DNA of 64,000 nucleotides from assembly GCA_022385805.1 (NCBI GenBank), contig MU277670.1, forward strand, positions 715,102-779,101. The letters run 5' to 3'. Under the pieces are notes generated by a model that was not told where the DNA came from, made no database searches, and saw nothing but the letters and a program-made list of their open reading frames with translations. Shown in pieces: positions 10,277 to 22,263 of the stretch. The position numbers and the translations under genes are program-made. The DNA comes from Pilatotrama ljubarskyi (Eukaryota > Basidiomycota > Agaricomycetes > Polyporales > Polyporaceae). Position 1 is the stretch's first letter; every line of letters begins with the position of its first letter.

Positions 10277-11526
10277 GGTTGGGTTGCTGATGGTCCTCAT
10301 GTGTTCTCGGCTCGGTTCGACTTGCTTTCGTTATGTTTGTGTTGTACATCATATAGGCTCGCATTTAGGACCGGATTGGATAAGATAGTACGGGCTGCTC
10401 TCGTGTTCTGAATACATATTGATTGCTAGACAACCCGAGATCGAGTCCCATGCGGCGGGCACCACAGCTGCTTCTCTTGACAAGAGACCCATGTTCTAAG
10501 TGAGGAGGTCCCTCTCACTCTCTGAGGGCTCGTACACAGGAGAATCATGCTTATTTATTGGAATGGACGCGCAGCATCATAATTTGAGCGAGAGTGTTGC
10601 GCTCGAATCGGATGCGCAGACTCGAGTGCGGTGGGTGATGAAGTGGGAAGCGCCCGCGTCTCCCGGCCAAACTGCAAGGGCGCTTGGAACTTGTCGGTGC
10701 TCTCGTTCGCGGTGTGGCGTCCATCCGCTTCCATCCAGCCTTTACGCAAATAAGCCGAGGTAGAAGAGTGACTCTGCTTCTTGTAGGATTCACCGACGCC
10801 TGAAGTATTCAGCAAAATACTCAAGATTTGATTCAGCCAGGGGCCGTCACTGCTGGCGCACAGCCTGAGAAGAAACGAAGCCAGCTGGGTCCTGTCATGG
10901 GGAAGCACCGGGGTTGCGCCCTTCCTCCGCGCCTTGTGCTCATTAAGCAGCGCTTTCTATGGCGCCGTCGCTATCTCAGGACCCGTCATCTTCTTGTGAA
11001 CGCCTGGCGTTCTGCTCTTCAAGAGGGCACTCGGCTGATCATCCCTCCGCTTCTCTTTGCACTTCTTCACCTGCTCACTGGAACTGGCCTGGCTCGGCTT
11101 CTGTCGGCGACATCCAGCAAGCTAGCAGTACTCCTGGCATGGCATGGGTTCCTATACGGTGCGGCGTTCACTTACGCCTTGATATTCCTTAGTGCGCATT
11201 CTTGTCTGTCAAATCGTACTGAAAAGCGGACTGACAATGTCTGATGCAGGGCTAGGTCATCAAGGCGAATGGCGCTGCCTCCTGCCATCGCGGCGACGAG
11301 GCAGCTCGGCTTGCAAAACGAATGGTGGCAGGCGGCGTACTGCTGCGTCCGGATGCATTATGGTGGGTTTTCCCGCTGTGTCCACGCGCGCGCCCTCCGG
11401 TGGAAGGGCATTCTGTAGTATCCGTGAATCATCGCACTGACTTCTTGAATTACGCAGCACATACATGGCTCCCCAGCGCGTACAGCCATCAGGACAAGGA
11501 CGCCTCGTGGGTCGACCGCGGAGATC
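10277..11526. other. Long intergenic stretch with possible decayed membrane-protein exon
   Basis: No intact gene is visible. A plus-strand frame at about 10930-11210 encodes hydrophobic segments (LIIPPLLFALLHLLTG and LLAWHGFLYGAAFTYALIF) and resembles the membrane anchor of basidiomycete P450s only loosely. The continuation around 11260-11480 holds several stops in every frame. It may be a gene relic or chance composition. The transposase-like gene begins immediately downstream. Confidence 0.3.
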
Positions 11527-14500
11527 ATGAACGTCCTGGTATCGGGCGCGTCGGCTAAGACGGTCGTCCTCCGTGCGTCCTCGAGTTCTCCGCGCTCAAA
11601 GTCGATGTTTTGCTCATAATTTCGGGCTTACACACGCAGAATTGTCCCCAGACCATCGCGTGGCGGACCTGTGGCATCTGCTGCGCCGCCGTCGAGTCAT
11701 TGCGGACCTCTCCCGCATGCAACAGTACCTGGTGTACCCCCCGTATTCAACACAACCTCTTGAAGGTTCATTACGGCTGGGCACCATTGGAATATCTAAC
11801 GGCAGCACGCTGTATCTACGGACGCGCGTGCTTGGTGGTTCGTCCCGTGCAGTAGGCGGCCCGGGCGCATTCGGTGCGTCAGTACGGCATGATCCCGAGA
11901 TGCAGTGCCACTTACGGTCTCGCCTCAAGGAATACATCTCACGCGCTTCTCACAACAGACGGGAGAGTTTCCATCCGAGCATCCTGAATGTACGTCCCAA
12001 AGATCGAGAAATGCCTTTTGCGATATGCCGCTGACGTACTGGACGATCTAGGTTGGGAGTACCAGAAAAGTCCCGGCTCTCGCGGGCGCTGGCGATGTCG
12101 CATCTGTGACCAGCCCGACGGAATAGAGCGCAAGCATATCAAGCGTCATGAGCAGACCCGCAAGCATCGCGACAAGTTGAAGCGGTTTTTGGCCGAGCGC
12201 ACCAAGGAGAACGAGCCCGAGGTGGCCGACAGTGGAGCCGGTCCCTCCCGTATCCCTGCAGGGACCGGGATGGCCGCTTTGTCGGATGCTGCAGCTTCGG
12301 CAGTTGATGCGCCTCAGTCCCAGGTGCCCGACTACACCAATGTACGCGCCGCGTTGCTAGACGTACTTGATGAAAGTATCGAGTCATTCCACAACGGGGA
12401 AAACGGTAGAGGGGAGGCTGCCACCTCGGGTATAGTCGACTGGGACAGGATGAATGAGGTACTGTCACAGTCTGACCCGCTGTCATTCAACGACGCCGTC
12501 ATGGCACGGCTCTCTGAGCGATTGAGGGCCTATCTCGAGTCTCCCGATGGCGCTTTGTCTGAAGGCTCAGACGACGAAGACCAAGCTGGAGCTCGAGAAG
12601 AGGCAGCGCAAAACACCGCTGAAGAAGGTAAGCGAGCCTGCATTCTACTGATACAATCATATCTGACAATTTCTAGCTCCCGCAGGTGGTGATGCAAGTT
12701 CGGCTACCCGGGTTCAATCTCACCGACGATATGTGATGAACGAAGATACTAGTTGGTTCCCCTGGCCCAACAAGGAGGTAGGTTGTATCTCGTTCATGCC
12801 ATCCCATCGCACGCGACTCATGCAGTGATCGCTTAGACGTGTGTTTTGGATATCCTGCGGCATATTCCCCGTTGCGCGTTCTCGGACAAGCAGAACGCGG
12901 TCATTCACTGGGCACTCTGCGCCCTTGAAGTCAAGAACCTCCCTACGGAGCACGCCGTTCAGCAAGTGACTAAAGCGTTGCAAGAGCTTTGCGGAGTTGC
13001 TAGCATACGCTATCAAGGTGTAATGGGGCACGTCTACTACGTGAACGACCTCGCCCAGCTGATCGCGCAGGTATGCAGCTGTGAACGTCTTCAGCTGACA
13101 TACATACTGATCATCCAAATACCATCAGGAGATGGCCAACCCACGCGTACGCCCCCATCTACGATTTCTTCCCGAAGACGCCAATGGGACACTCTCAGAG
13201 GCATGGCAGGGGGACCGGTGGCTGAAAGAACTCGACCCGGACCTGGCGACGCCGATGGTGCGCAAGGAAAGCCAGGACTTCTACATCTATGAGCCTGCGC
13301 AACTCGACAGCCATGACGTCTGCATGCCGACGCGGTGGTTCACTCGCGGTTCCCAGACATATGCGAAGGTATGGCGCATGGAGAGGACGCCCGATGGGCA
13401 AGCTTGGGTTGTCCTGGACAACGCCGAGTTCGACGTTCCTCTGCAACGCTTCCTAGTTGCTTTGCCGGGCCTGATAGGCAAGGCTGCTCATGATAGCTCG
13501 TTCCCAGATCCTCGGCACATCATCGGTACGTCCCCCACGGTGGACTGGGATGTGCCACATCCGTACTCACGATGTGGACGCTTTATAACAGGTATACAAG
13601 ACGCACGTGGGGGCATCCATCCATGGACAGCGACCAATCCGGCGAGCGGTAACCGCTGGAGGACTTTGGCCTCAGGCCATCGCGTTGTCGCCTTCCCCAT
13701 CTGGCTGAACTGCGACGACACCTCCGGCAACCTATCAAAGAAGTGGAACAAGCATAACTCCTTCCTGTTCACACCCGCCGGACTCCCGAGACGTGTCGTC
13801 CACCATGAGTACAATATCCACTTCCTGGCGACCTCCAACATCGCCCCACCCCTCGAGATGCTGGATGGCGTTGTGGATCAGTTACTGTGAGTGCTACAAA
13901 TGTCTGACTGTCTTCTATGTGGGCGTCAAGCTGAGTCTTGGGTATTAGGGACTGTCAGCGGTCGGGCATCTGGGCATGGGACTGCGAAAGCAAGGAGCCG
14001 GTCCTGGTCATCCCATCTGTCCTGGCAATGCTCGGGGATAACCCTATGCAGAGCGAAATCGCATGTCATGTCGGACTAGCTGGGAAGCTTTTCTGTCGTG
14101 TTTGCAAAGTCTCCCGCTCTCGCGCATTAGATGCCGCCGTCGCGACAGGTTCTGGCGAGAACGCAGAGGAGCCTCGGTCGGACGCATATGATGATGATTC
14201 CATTGCAGGGAGATCTTCAGGCGATTCTGACGACAGCGGAAGCATCTCAAGCCGCAGCGTGGGATCTGGAGCTGGGAACACAACACGACGGAAGCGGGAT
14301 GAAACGATGGCAGAAATGGTAGACCGTGTACGGCGCTTCATGTCGGTGAGTCCTTGGGACCGTTGTCAACCATTCCTACTCCTCTATGACACTGTGACTG
14401 ATCCCACACATCTCCAGATTGGTACCGCACGCACTCGTACGGACACTCTCGCCAATCTCAAATCTCAGTTTGTGGAGGCGCAGCAGATCGGCGGACAGGC

Positions 14501-16897
14501 GAATGTCAAGAAGACACGCACAGCTACCGGAATCAAGGATAGCTACCAGTCCTTCTTCCTCGATAAGCTCTTCGCCATCACAGCCAGGCGAGGCACAAGC
14601 AGAGAACAGCGGACTGCAGAAGTTATGGACTTCCTGACCACCGTACCACATATCGAGGATGCGGCGACAAGCCCGGTGTGGCGCATTCGGAGTGAGTAGT
14701 ACATGGACAATGTTCCATGTGCGTGGTGTATCGTGTTGATCCATGGCTGATCTGGTCCTACGACAGACTTCGACCCGCATGCCGACACTCCTGTCGAAAT
14801 TCTCCATGTCATTCTCCTCGGTTTTGTGAAGTATCTCTGGCGCGACACTGTGAGCCGCCTGAAGGAGCCTCAACGGAACCTACTCGTCACGCGCCTCTCA
14901 TCCTTCGATGTCTCCGGCCTGGGTGTTCCTCCTCTCGCAGGTTCGACTTTGGTGACATACGCCAGGTCACTCGTTGGCCGGGACTTCCGCGCAATCGCCC
15001 AAGCCGCGCCTTTCGTGCTACATGGCTTGCCCGGTATCCCCGACGAGCTACAGCACGTCTGGGTCGCACTCTCACGTCTGATCCCGTTAGTTTGGCAGCC
15101 AGAGATCAAGGACATTTCTGCATACATGGTATGCTTACTCACACTCAGCGTTTGCGGAGTACGGCAACTGCAACTGACATTTCAACTCATAGAACAGCCT
15201 GACAGGCGCCATCGACCACTTCCTGAACGCCACATGCGCACTGACACCGCGATGGTTCAACAAGCCAAAGTTCCACATCATCCTACACCTCCCTGCCCAC
15301 ATACGACGCTTTGGGCCGGCTATGCTCTTCGCTACCGAGGGTTTCGAGTCGTTCAATGCGGTTATCCGGTCTCATAGCATACATAGCAACCACCGCGCCC
15401 CTTCGCGGGACATTGCAGCTGGTATGGCACAGCATAATCGGGTGCGGCATCTCCTCAGCGGTGGGTGGTTCCGCATGCCCCGTGTATCCGCCGGTTGTTT
15501 GGATGAAGTAGACGAGGAGTCATCTGAGACCTTGTCAAACGCGTTGGGGCCTACACGTTCACCGTGGCTTCGGAAACTCCAGAAGCTGGACCCCGCCGAT
15601 CTCCGTTGGCGACATGTTGGTCCTGGACCACTTGGGCTCCTCGCGCTCGATGGCTTCGACGTCAACATTCTCAGTGTGTGTCGATTCACTGAATGCTTCG
15701 ATGAATTGGACATCAGTACGTTCAAGGACGGTCTATATTACCGCTTATACTTGTTTGCTCACCACAGGCATTAACAGGTGACCTAGGGCGGTGTCGTGGC
15801 ATGCACGACTCCACGTCATGGACTGGCACACTCGCTTTCCGCAAGGGCGTGAGCTCGCCAGCGCTCTATGGCATCCCCATACCACGTTCGGCACGTTTTC
15901 GCTCCGCTGACAAGATCCTTCTTGACACAGACGGTATCTGGTGTGATGCAGATGGAAAGTCCTGGATTCTATGGTCGCCTCGGAATGCCCACGAGCCCCC
16001 ATCCACTGCAAGACCTCCATACCTTGGTCGACTGCTCGAAATCCTCCTGATTGTCGGATCGCCTAACGAGCCAGCTGGAAAGGCCGACTTTGTGCTCGTT
16101 GAGCTTTGCGCGATCAATGGGACACATCCTTACTACGGCATGCCAAACGTCGCCTGCACCTCTCGCTTTGCACTGGTCGCTGTGCGGGTAAGCAAAATAG
16201 TATGTTCTTCCCGTGTAGGAATCAGACTGAAAGCTTCTCGTTGTGCATGAAGGATGTGATATGTCCTGTCAACGTTCAGCATAATTGCGTCGATGGAAAC
16301 TGCACAATCGCAGCGACCCGTGCCGTCTGGCAGGAGCGTGAGCGCACGTCCCAGCGCGTCGCCGAAATCCACCATCACGGAGCGCGATATATTCTCAACA
16401 CTGCCCAGATGCGCAGCTCTGCTTCCATCATGCCTCTCTATCCCCCTCTTCCCTCCTCTGAAGATCGCGAGACGGTGATACTGCGTGCGGTCATGCATGA
16501 GATCGAGCTCCGAACACGTCGACGCCGGCCAGCTCGCCCTCCCATTCTCGATACCTCCGGTGATCATAATGGCACTTCTCAGGTTTCCTTTTCCCATCCC
16601 CCAGTTACGACGTCCTCACAGCCTCTAATGAATACCTCTATATCACCTGGTCCCCTCAGACCCGCTCAATTCTCCGTCTCTTCAACTCAACACGATACAC
16701 GAAGACAGGCTCTCCTCTCCTCATATCGACTTGGACAACCACAGCCGACCGGTGTCAGCTCCCCTACAATCTCGTTACCTCCTGCAAACTCACCCGGCCC
16801 CGCGCCTCTGCATCCGAGTACTTCTAGAACCATAGTTCCCTCACCCTTTCACAGTACCAGTGGCCTGACAAACATGTACCCGTATCCTGAACTCTAG
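11527..16897 (+). CDS. Large transposase-like protein with ubiquitin-like N-terminus and zinc finger
   Basis: Fourteen exons with GT..AG introns (11527-11572, 11640-11873, 11930-11989, 12052-12627, 12677-12777, 12837-13070, 13129-13525, 13592-13886, 13949-14345, 14418-14691, 14767-15128, 15193-15675, 15768-16187, 16253-16897) give an unbroken 1507 residues. Residues 1-80 fold like ubiquitin: MNVLVSGASAKTVVL, then QQYLVYPP, then LGTIGISNGSTLYLRTRVLGG. A CRIC..H..H zinc finger follows near residue 120. The core is the conserved basidiomycete module containing SGIWAWDCESKEPVLVIPS, CHVGLAGKLFCRVC, DTPVEILHVILLGFVKYLWR, NKPKFHIILHLPAHIRRFGP and HSNHRAPSRDIA. I know this module as high-copy and mobile in Agaricomycetes, probably a KDZ-like (Kyakuja-Dileera-Zisupton) DDE transposase, but the class is inferred. 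The tail is Pro/Ser-rich. No terminal repeats were found. Confidence 0.7.
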
Positions 16898-17538
16898 CAT
16901 GACTTTGTATATTCTGCAAGACATGCCGCGATGAGCGAGAACCTAACCGCGAAATAATGAGCTTCTTGGTAGTGAAACCAACGTATCTCATGCACTATAA
17001 TCCTCGGCAGACTCTTCAGACTCAATGTTCCCTTCGCTCTCGAGCAGTCCCCAGCGAGACGGCGGAGGTGCAAGGTGATGTCACTTGTGACTTGTCACAC
17101 TTGTCATGCTCTCCGCAAGCGACGCCCCCGCCCGCGCGTCGACTTTGTCGTCTTTCTTTTTCCTCCTCTGCTGCAGCTTGTCCTTCAATGCCCTGTTTCA
17201 CCTCATCGTCGCTTGCAACGCCCAGCAAACTCGATCTGGAGCCCCCCATGCGGTTATGACGTGTCCCGTAGGGACAATATTCTGGCAAATCACTTCAAGG
17301 AACCAAAGCGGAAGCCGACCAGTCGCAATTGATCGTTGCTCGTTCGACCACACTTGCGTCCAATCCCGTCTGAGTTGCCTGCATTTGTCCAGCGCCGCTG
17401 ACCTCATGGATGACCCCCGCAGGTATCGAGGGGACTCGGGAGTGACTCGAGCGGCGGCCGACAAGGATCCCTGCCGTCTCCATAAAAGCTGGCCTGAGCG
17501 GGTGAGTCAAGCCTCGCCCCTCATGCTTCTTCGTTGAC
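16898..17538. other. Intergenic between transposase-like gene and its downstream neighbour
   Basis: No gene is seen. Around 17078-17108 a cluster of TGTCA/TGACA half-sites occurs (GTGATGTCACTTGTGACTTG, then more), which could be a binding-site array or part of an element. The following 17130-17190 is pyrimidine-rich, as in many fungal promoters. Confidence 0.35.
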
Positions 17539-19586
17539 ATGCCTGCGTCTCACGACAGAACTCAGAATTCATGGGACCACGACCTCTCGCCGCCAGTTTC
17601 GGGCCAAGTGTCTGATTCGGGCGGACGGAGGTCTGCGCCCTCGACTTCGCTCAGTTCAGGTGTCGATGGACCGGAGAACCATGGCTCGTACCCCTCCAGC
17701 CGGCTCCCGATCTTCATCGACAAGGTGGCGAATGCCTTAGACCTCAGTCCGAGGTACCGGGGTGAATTGCATGCATTCAAAGAGGTAGGTTTCGACTCCG
17801 ACTTCCATTGATCTCTTCTCACCGCAGTTTTTGCAGCTCGCCCTTGAACTGTCTCCTGGCCTTCAGCGCGCGATCATCTACCAGCAGGGCTCTATCTACA
17901 AGACTCTCCAGAACGCGGAAGACCTTCGCGCCGATATCACCACTATGAAGCAGGAGCTCAAGGACATAGGCGAGCAGTTGTCGAAGCGGTTCGTTGTGAG
18001 TGAGGACCAGCATGTGAGTGCAATCAATCGCCTTCTGTAAGCCGGCTCTTTACCAGAGGTGCCTAGGACGACATCCTTGCTCTGGCAAAGGCGATGGTCA
18101 TCGAGCCGGGGCGAGATGACTTCAACTTCGCGGATGAACAAGTTGTACGTACCCTTGACCATTTAGTTATAGACAACTCTCAACCCTTGCTCTGCAGCAA
18201 CGCCTCAAGGATGCCGCACAGTTCCCTCGGTTCAAGGACATCTTCAAGTCTAAGGCAAATACAAAGACGGTCACTCAAGTTGTTCGGCGACAGGCCTCGT
18301 ACGCTCGTAATGCGTATCGTCAGTTTGTGAGTGGATCCTGTTCTGCTCAATTCATACTCGCCCACCTCAGTGCCCCTCCTGTATAGCTCCGCAACTCCGT
18401 CTTTGACGGACGGAAGAAGTGCGGGCTGACTGCGTGCGCTCGGCAAGCCTCGCGCAAGTTCAACAACGGTGAGGACGTCACACCCGAAATGGTCCTTCAA
18501 ATCGCTATTCTGGTGAGTCGACACATTACGCCGACGTTCTCGAGCTGATGCAGTTCTGTCGCTCAGCGTCGCTTCATCCGGGACAACCGCGAACTCGTCG
18601 CTTCCGACGCTGTATCCGACCCCTGGGATTCTGACGACGAGACTCAGGATGGGGACGGAGACGGCACCGGCACACGGAAGCGCAAGCGAGCACGTTCCGC
18701 GGTTCATTTCTGGGGCGCCGTCACGGATTTCTTCAAGGCAAAGAATGACATCTGGGGCAAAGGTCTACGGACAAACGGTTGGGCTACGTGAGTACTGCAT
18801 ATATGGTTCTCGACTACGACTCATGTGCCGTCCAGCTTCATCGATGAATGTCTAGAGCAGGAGCGGGAGCTTTTCCCGGACGACAACCTGCGTGACATCC
18901 CTCAGCGCGCTGGTGCCACCATGTCGAACAACGCTCCCTCCAACGGTGCGGGTTACCGCCTTCCGGATTGGGCGAGCGACGGCATGGCTTCTACGTCGAC
19001 CGAATCTGCTCCCTTCGCGTCCACTGCGTCCGGCTCCTTGTCGACTGAAGAAATGTCTCGTGGGTATTCGCCTTCGCCTGTGCCTTCGCCTTCGCCCATG
19101 GCCTCGCCCCCGCCTGCATCTGCGCCCACGTCCACGTCCAATGCCCACAGGCACGCACGGCGTGCGCGTCCAGGTACCTCGTCGCCTCGTCCTGGTTCTG
19201 CTTCGGAAAATCGGCCTCGCCCGCGCCCTGTCCGCCCCCAAACGGTCCGAGACGTGACACCAACGTCTCAACATGGTGAGTCCATCGTGTGTTTACCTGT
19301 GCACGAACTTACGTGCCTTGCGGTAGCTGCAGGCGTCTCAGATCCCCACATCCGGCCCCCGTCGTCGACTTCGTTCCATCCTCAGTTGCCCCGGATCTCG
19401 GAGTTCTTGCACACCGTTCCAAATGGTATCCCTGCTCACGTCGGCTCCTTCGGTACGGTTCCTGCACTGCCCCCTGCATTGCACCCCTCACAGGCAATAC
19501 CTGGCCTGTCGTCATCGGCACTCTCGTTTGCAACTCCTCACGACCACCACGTCAACGGGTTGCCGCCGATGGGTTTCACACAGTGA
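17539..19586 (+). CDS. Unrecognised 559-residue protein, possible companion of the transposase-like gene
   Basis: Eight exons (17539-17784, 17828-18013, 18067-18144, 18198-18326, 18387-18512, 18567-18787, 18836-19275, 19333-19586) keep one frame. After a Ser-rich start comes a helical region (FIDKVANALDLSPRYRGELH) and a coiled coil (NAEDLRADITTMKQELKDIG). Then comes a basic segment with RNAYRQF, a KRKRAR nuclear-localisation-like cluster, and a block VHFWGAVTDFFKAKNDIWGK ending in DECLEQERELFPDD. The C-terminal 250 residues are Ser/Pro low complexity with PSPSP repeats. I recognise no known domain. It is oriented with the transposase-like gene and lies 641 bp downstream. An accessory role in the same element is possible but not shown. 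The last intron (19276-19332) is 57 nt without a stop, so retention is possible. Confidence 0.6.
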
Positions 19587-20387
19587 CGCTCTGGTGCGTA
19601 TCTCACGGGCTGCCAACAATCTCAATACTGACCTCGCTTGCTCTATCAGGCAGGAAACTCGCGGCCACTCATAGACATAGCGTAGACAGTAGTGTAGCTG
19701 CTTGAATACATATGCATTATGCTTTTCATGATTGCTGGAGAGCGGGTTCGGATGATCTCGGATATCCATATTGGGCATCGGATGTACCCGGAATGCCGTG
19801 TAATCACTGCTCGCGCCGCCGCCCCACCTTGAGTGGGCCTCCAGGACTGATCTCAAGATTGCCTCAAGATTCACCAGCCTTGCGTTGCTCTCCAGGGTCC
19901 CAAAACGTGATCCACCTAAGACTATCCACAAGAGATCACGCAGGCCAGAAATCTGCAGGTTTTTCGCAGTCCCCACTCCGCCCGTGTAAGTACCTCGGTG
20001 CGCAAATAGTACGGTACTCGGCGGGGAAGACGCGAATGGTAACGACGCACGTGCTGTGTAACGCGCATACCCGCAAAGTGCGACGCGCGTATTCCTCCGT
20101 CACGCTCTCCCACCAGCTCAAGGACGACACTCAAGCTTCATAAGTTCGATTCACCTCACTGGTAGTGCTCAAAAAAGGTCGTAACAAGGAACAAGCCCGC
20201 TGCAATACTAGTGTCGAGGGTTTCTAGCAGCATCTGCAAGGTGGCTCTTCTTCTTGGCCGGATCTGTGCTAGGCTTCTCCCCCGTGCACTTCGTGAGTTG
20301 TGCATGCCGCGCGGACGCAGTGTTCGTGAGGTCGACAACCCGCTAATATTTTTACACTCGCCTCGATAGAAAGAAAAATACTCCGAA
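19587..20387. other. Intergenic, no gene seen
   Basis: This 0.8-kb stretch separates the accessory block from the conserved gene run. It contains no credible exon chain on either strand. The last 50 bp before 20388 are AT-rich, as expected for a promoter/5' UTR. Confidence 0.4.
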
Positions 20388-21987
20388 ATGGCGTCGTATA
20401 TGAGCACCGTCATCTCACGCAAACCAGCAGACATCATCGCACATATCTCTAGACTGCGCTCCAGCCTCTCAAGTAATCCGCTTCTCTACACAATATCTGT
20501 CTCTCAATCTACAGAAAGCTCGGACCTGGCTAAGCTTGTCGACTCCGTGAAGTCGCTCTCGAACAACTCCGTTGGCTGCCTCTCGGCCCCGATACCCTCC
20601 GCTCATCCCTCGTGGCAGCGTTACTCTGCCGTCTCTCTGGCTTCCTTTGACCAGAAAAATGCCACTCTGTTTCGGAGCACTATCCCAGGCAGAAAAGCTG
20701 CGCAGGTCGGCCGTTGGCATGCTCTGCACAAGAGCGGCGCCCCAGAGCCAGAGGCCCCTTCGACCAGTGAAGGCATGGACTGGGACTTTGCACTGTCGAA
20801 TGCATATGATGGTAGCGCCCTGCCCGCAGCTTTGCAAAATCTGTCGTCAGTATACCTCTGCAGGTGGGGACTGTAACCTGCGCTGAAGGCGAATTTCCAC
20901 GTAGAGCCGAAAAGATAGACAGCATCCTGTACTTCAGCGACAACGCTCCCGAAGGCCTCAGCAGCACGTTATCGCACTTCGCCCCCGCTACGAAGGTTAG
21001 CTCTAGCCAAGCTCACCTCATGGGTAACTCCGAGCTCACCCAGAGGTCGCCGCGGGTTAGCTTGGGCTCATAGGTTCCTCCACGCCCTTCATAACGGGCA
21101 GGCCATACACCTTGTTCCACAATGACTCGATACACTCCAGCGGGGCCGTCGGTGTCTGTCTGTCCTCGCCCATCCGACCGTACACCCAGAGCGCTTTCCC
21201 TGGGCTCGAGGCGATCACACGGCCCATGATTGTGACGAGGTGAACATCCACTGATCCGGGTGTGTAAAGGCCTCGTACTAGTACTAACCATATGGGCCAA
21301 ACACAGCTCGGAAGGTAACTTGGTGAACGCACTCGATAATGCGAATCCATCTCGGCTACTGCTCCACGCAATTCAGAGCCACCCGTCCTTGGGTCCTCTG
21401 GCGGAGCAAGGCATCTCGTCGGAACTCAAACTGTACATGGGTACGTTGAAGCAGAAGGGCGGAACACATGAGGTGAGAGCCGTTTCCGTACCTTGAGGTG
21501 CCTGAGTGCAGATTGGGTCGATTAACCCCGAGCATAGCTGGACCAGCTGTACTATGTCATGTCCGGAGACCCATCGCGAGGGTCACTCGCCCTTGACACC
21601 GATGCAGCCCCAGCAGAGGGAGCTCTTGTCCAGGTGCGAAGCGCAGCTGCATCTTCTTCGCCCTTCTCTCTGACGTTGCATGGCTAGGTTTTCCTGCTTC
21701 TTCCTTCTGCAGCCGTGGACGCCATAGGAGAAGTACAGAAGCAACGAGATGCGAATGGCGCGCGGCGCACGCGGAGCCTCACTTTCGTCTCAACCTCTAT
21801 CGAGGAAATGGAGGGCTCGCCTGCGTCGCTCCCCGGTCAAGATTCGGAGACGAGGGTCCTGGAGGATGTATTCCTGGCCGCTTCGGAGAATGGTTGCATC
21901 GTCAGTCGCTCAGAGGATGGGCGCAGCGAACGACCTTGGAAGTGCGGCGTTCCCGGAGGCATGGTGGGGTTACAGTGGACTACTTGA
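20388..21987 (+). CDS. FIST-domain protein (FIST_N/FIST_C sensor-like)
   Basis: Six exons (20388-20845, 20905-20995, 21061-21239, 21307-21472, 21538-21633, 21688-21987) give 429 residues. The FIST_N-like half contains NPLLYTISVS and SNNSVGCLSAPIP, then DSILYFSDNAPEGLSSTL. A GLIGSSTPFITGRPYTLFHN segment is followed by a FIST_C-like half with KLYMGTL, YYVMSGDPSRGSLAL and the C-terminal EDVFLAASENGCIVS. FIST domains are small-molecule-binding sensors in bacterial signalling proteins; the eukaryotic versions are single proteins of unknown ligand. The donor of the first intron (GTCAGT at 20846) is weaker than usual but is the only choice that keeps frame. No signal peptide or membrane segment is seen, so the protein is probably cytosolic. 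Confidence 0.75.
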
Positions 21988-22120
21988 GGCGTCACTATCC
22001 GCGATACGGACCTGTCGTTATTCCGATTCCGATCCCTGCAAGCACAGGGTACCCTTTGCAGACCACTCTCCATACTGTGCGCGCAACTACAGAGCATACC
22101 ATTTTCGGATGATCACTCTC

Positions 22121-22138
22121 GCTTAGATCGCTTAGATC
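22121..22138. repeat. Short direct repeat
   Basis: The nonamer GCTTAGATC occurs twice head to tail in the spacer between the FIST gene and vps60. It may be a small replication-slippage product. Confidence 0.4.
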
Positions 22139-22263
22139 GCGTCAATAGTCCAGCACCATGGGCGCCTACGTATAACTACGCTTCCTGACCACTGACTACG
22201 ACTATCCCATATACCACCTCCCTCACATACTTGCGCCACCCAAGTGGAGACCCCAGAGACGAA

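Noticed and set aside
7816..16897. Dioxygenase as a TET/JBP-type partner of the KDZ-like element
   Set aside because: TET/JBP genes are known to travel with KDZ elements, but this enzyme is of the IPNS/DIOX_N type and lies outside the block with another gene between.
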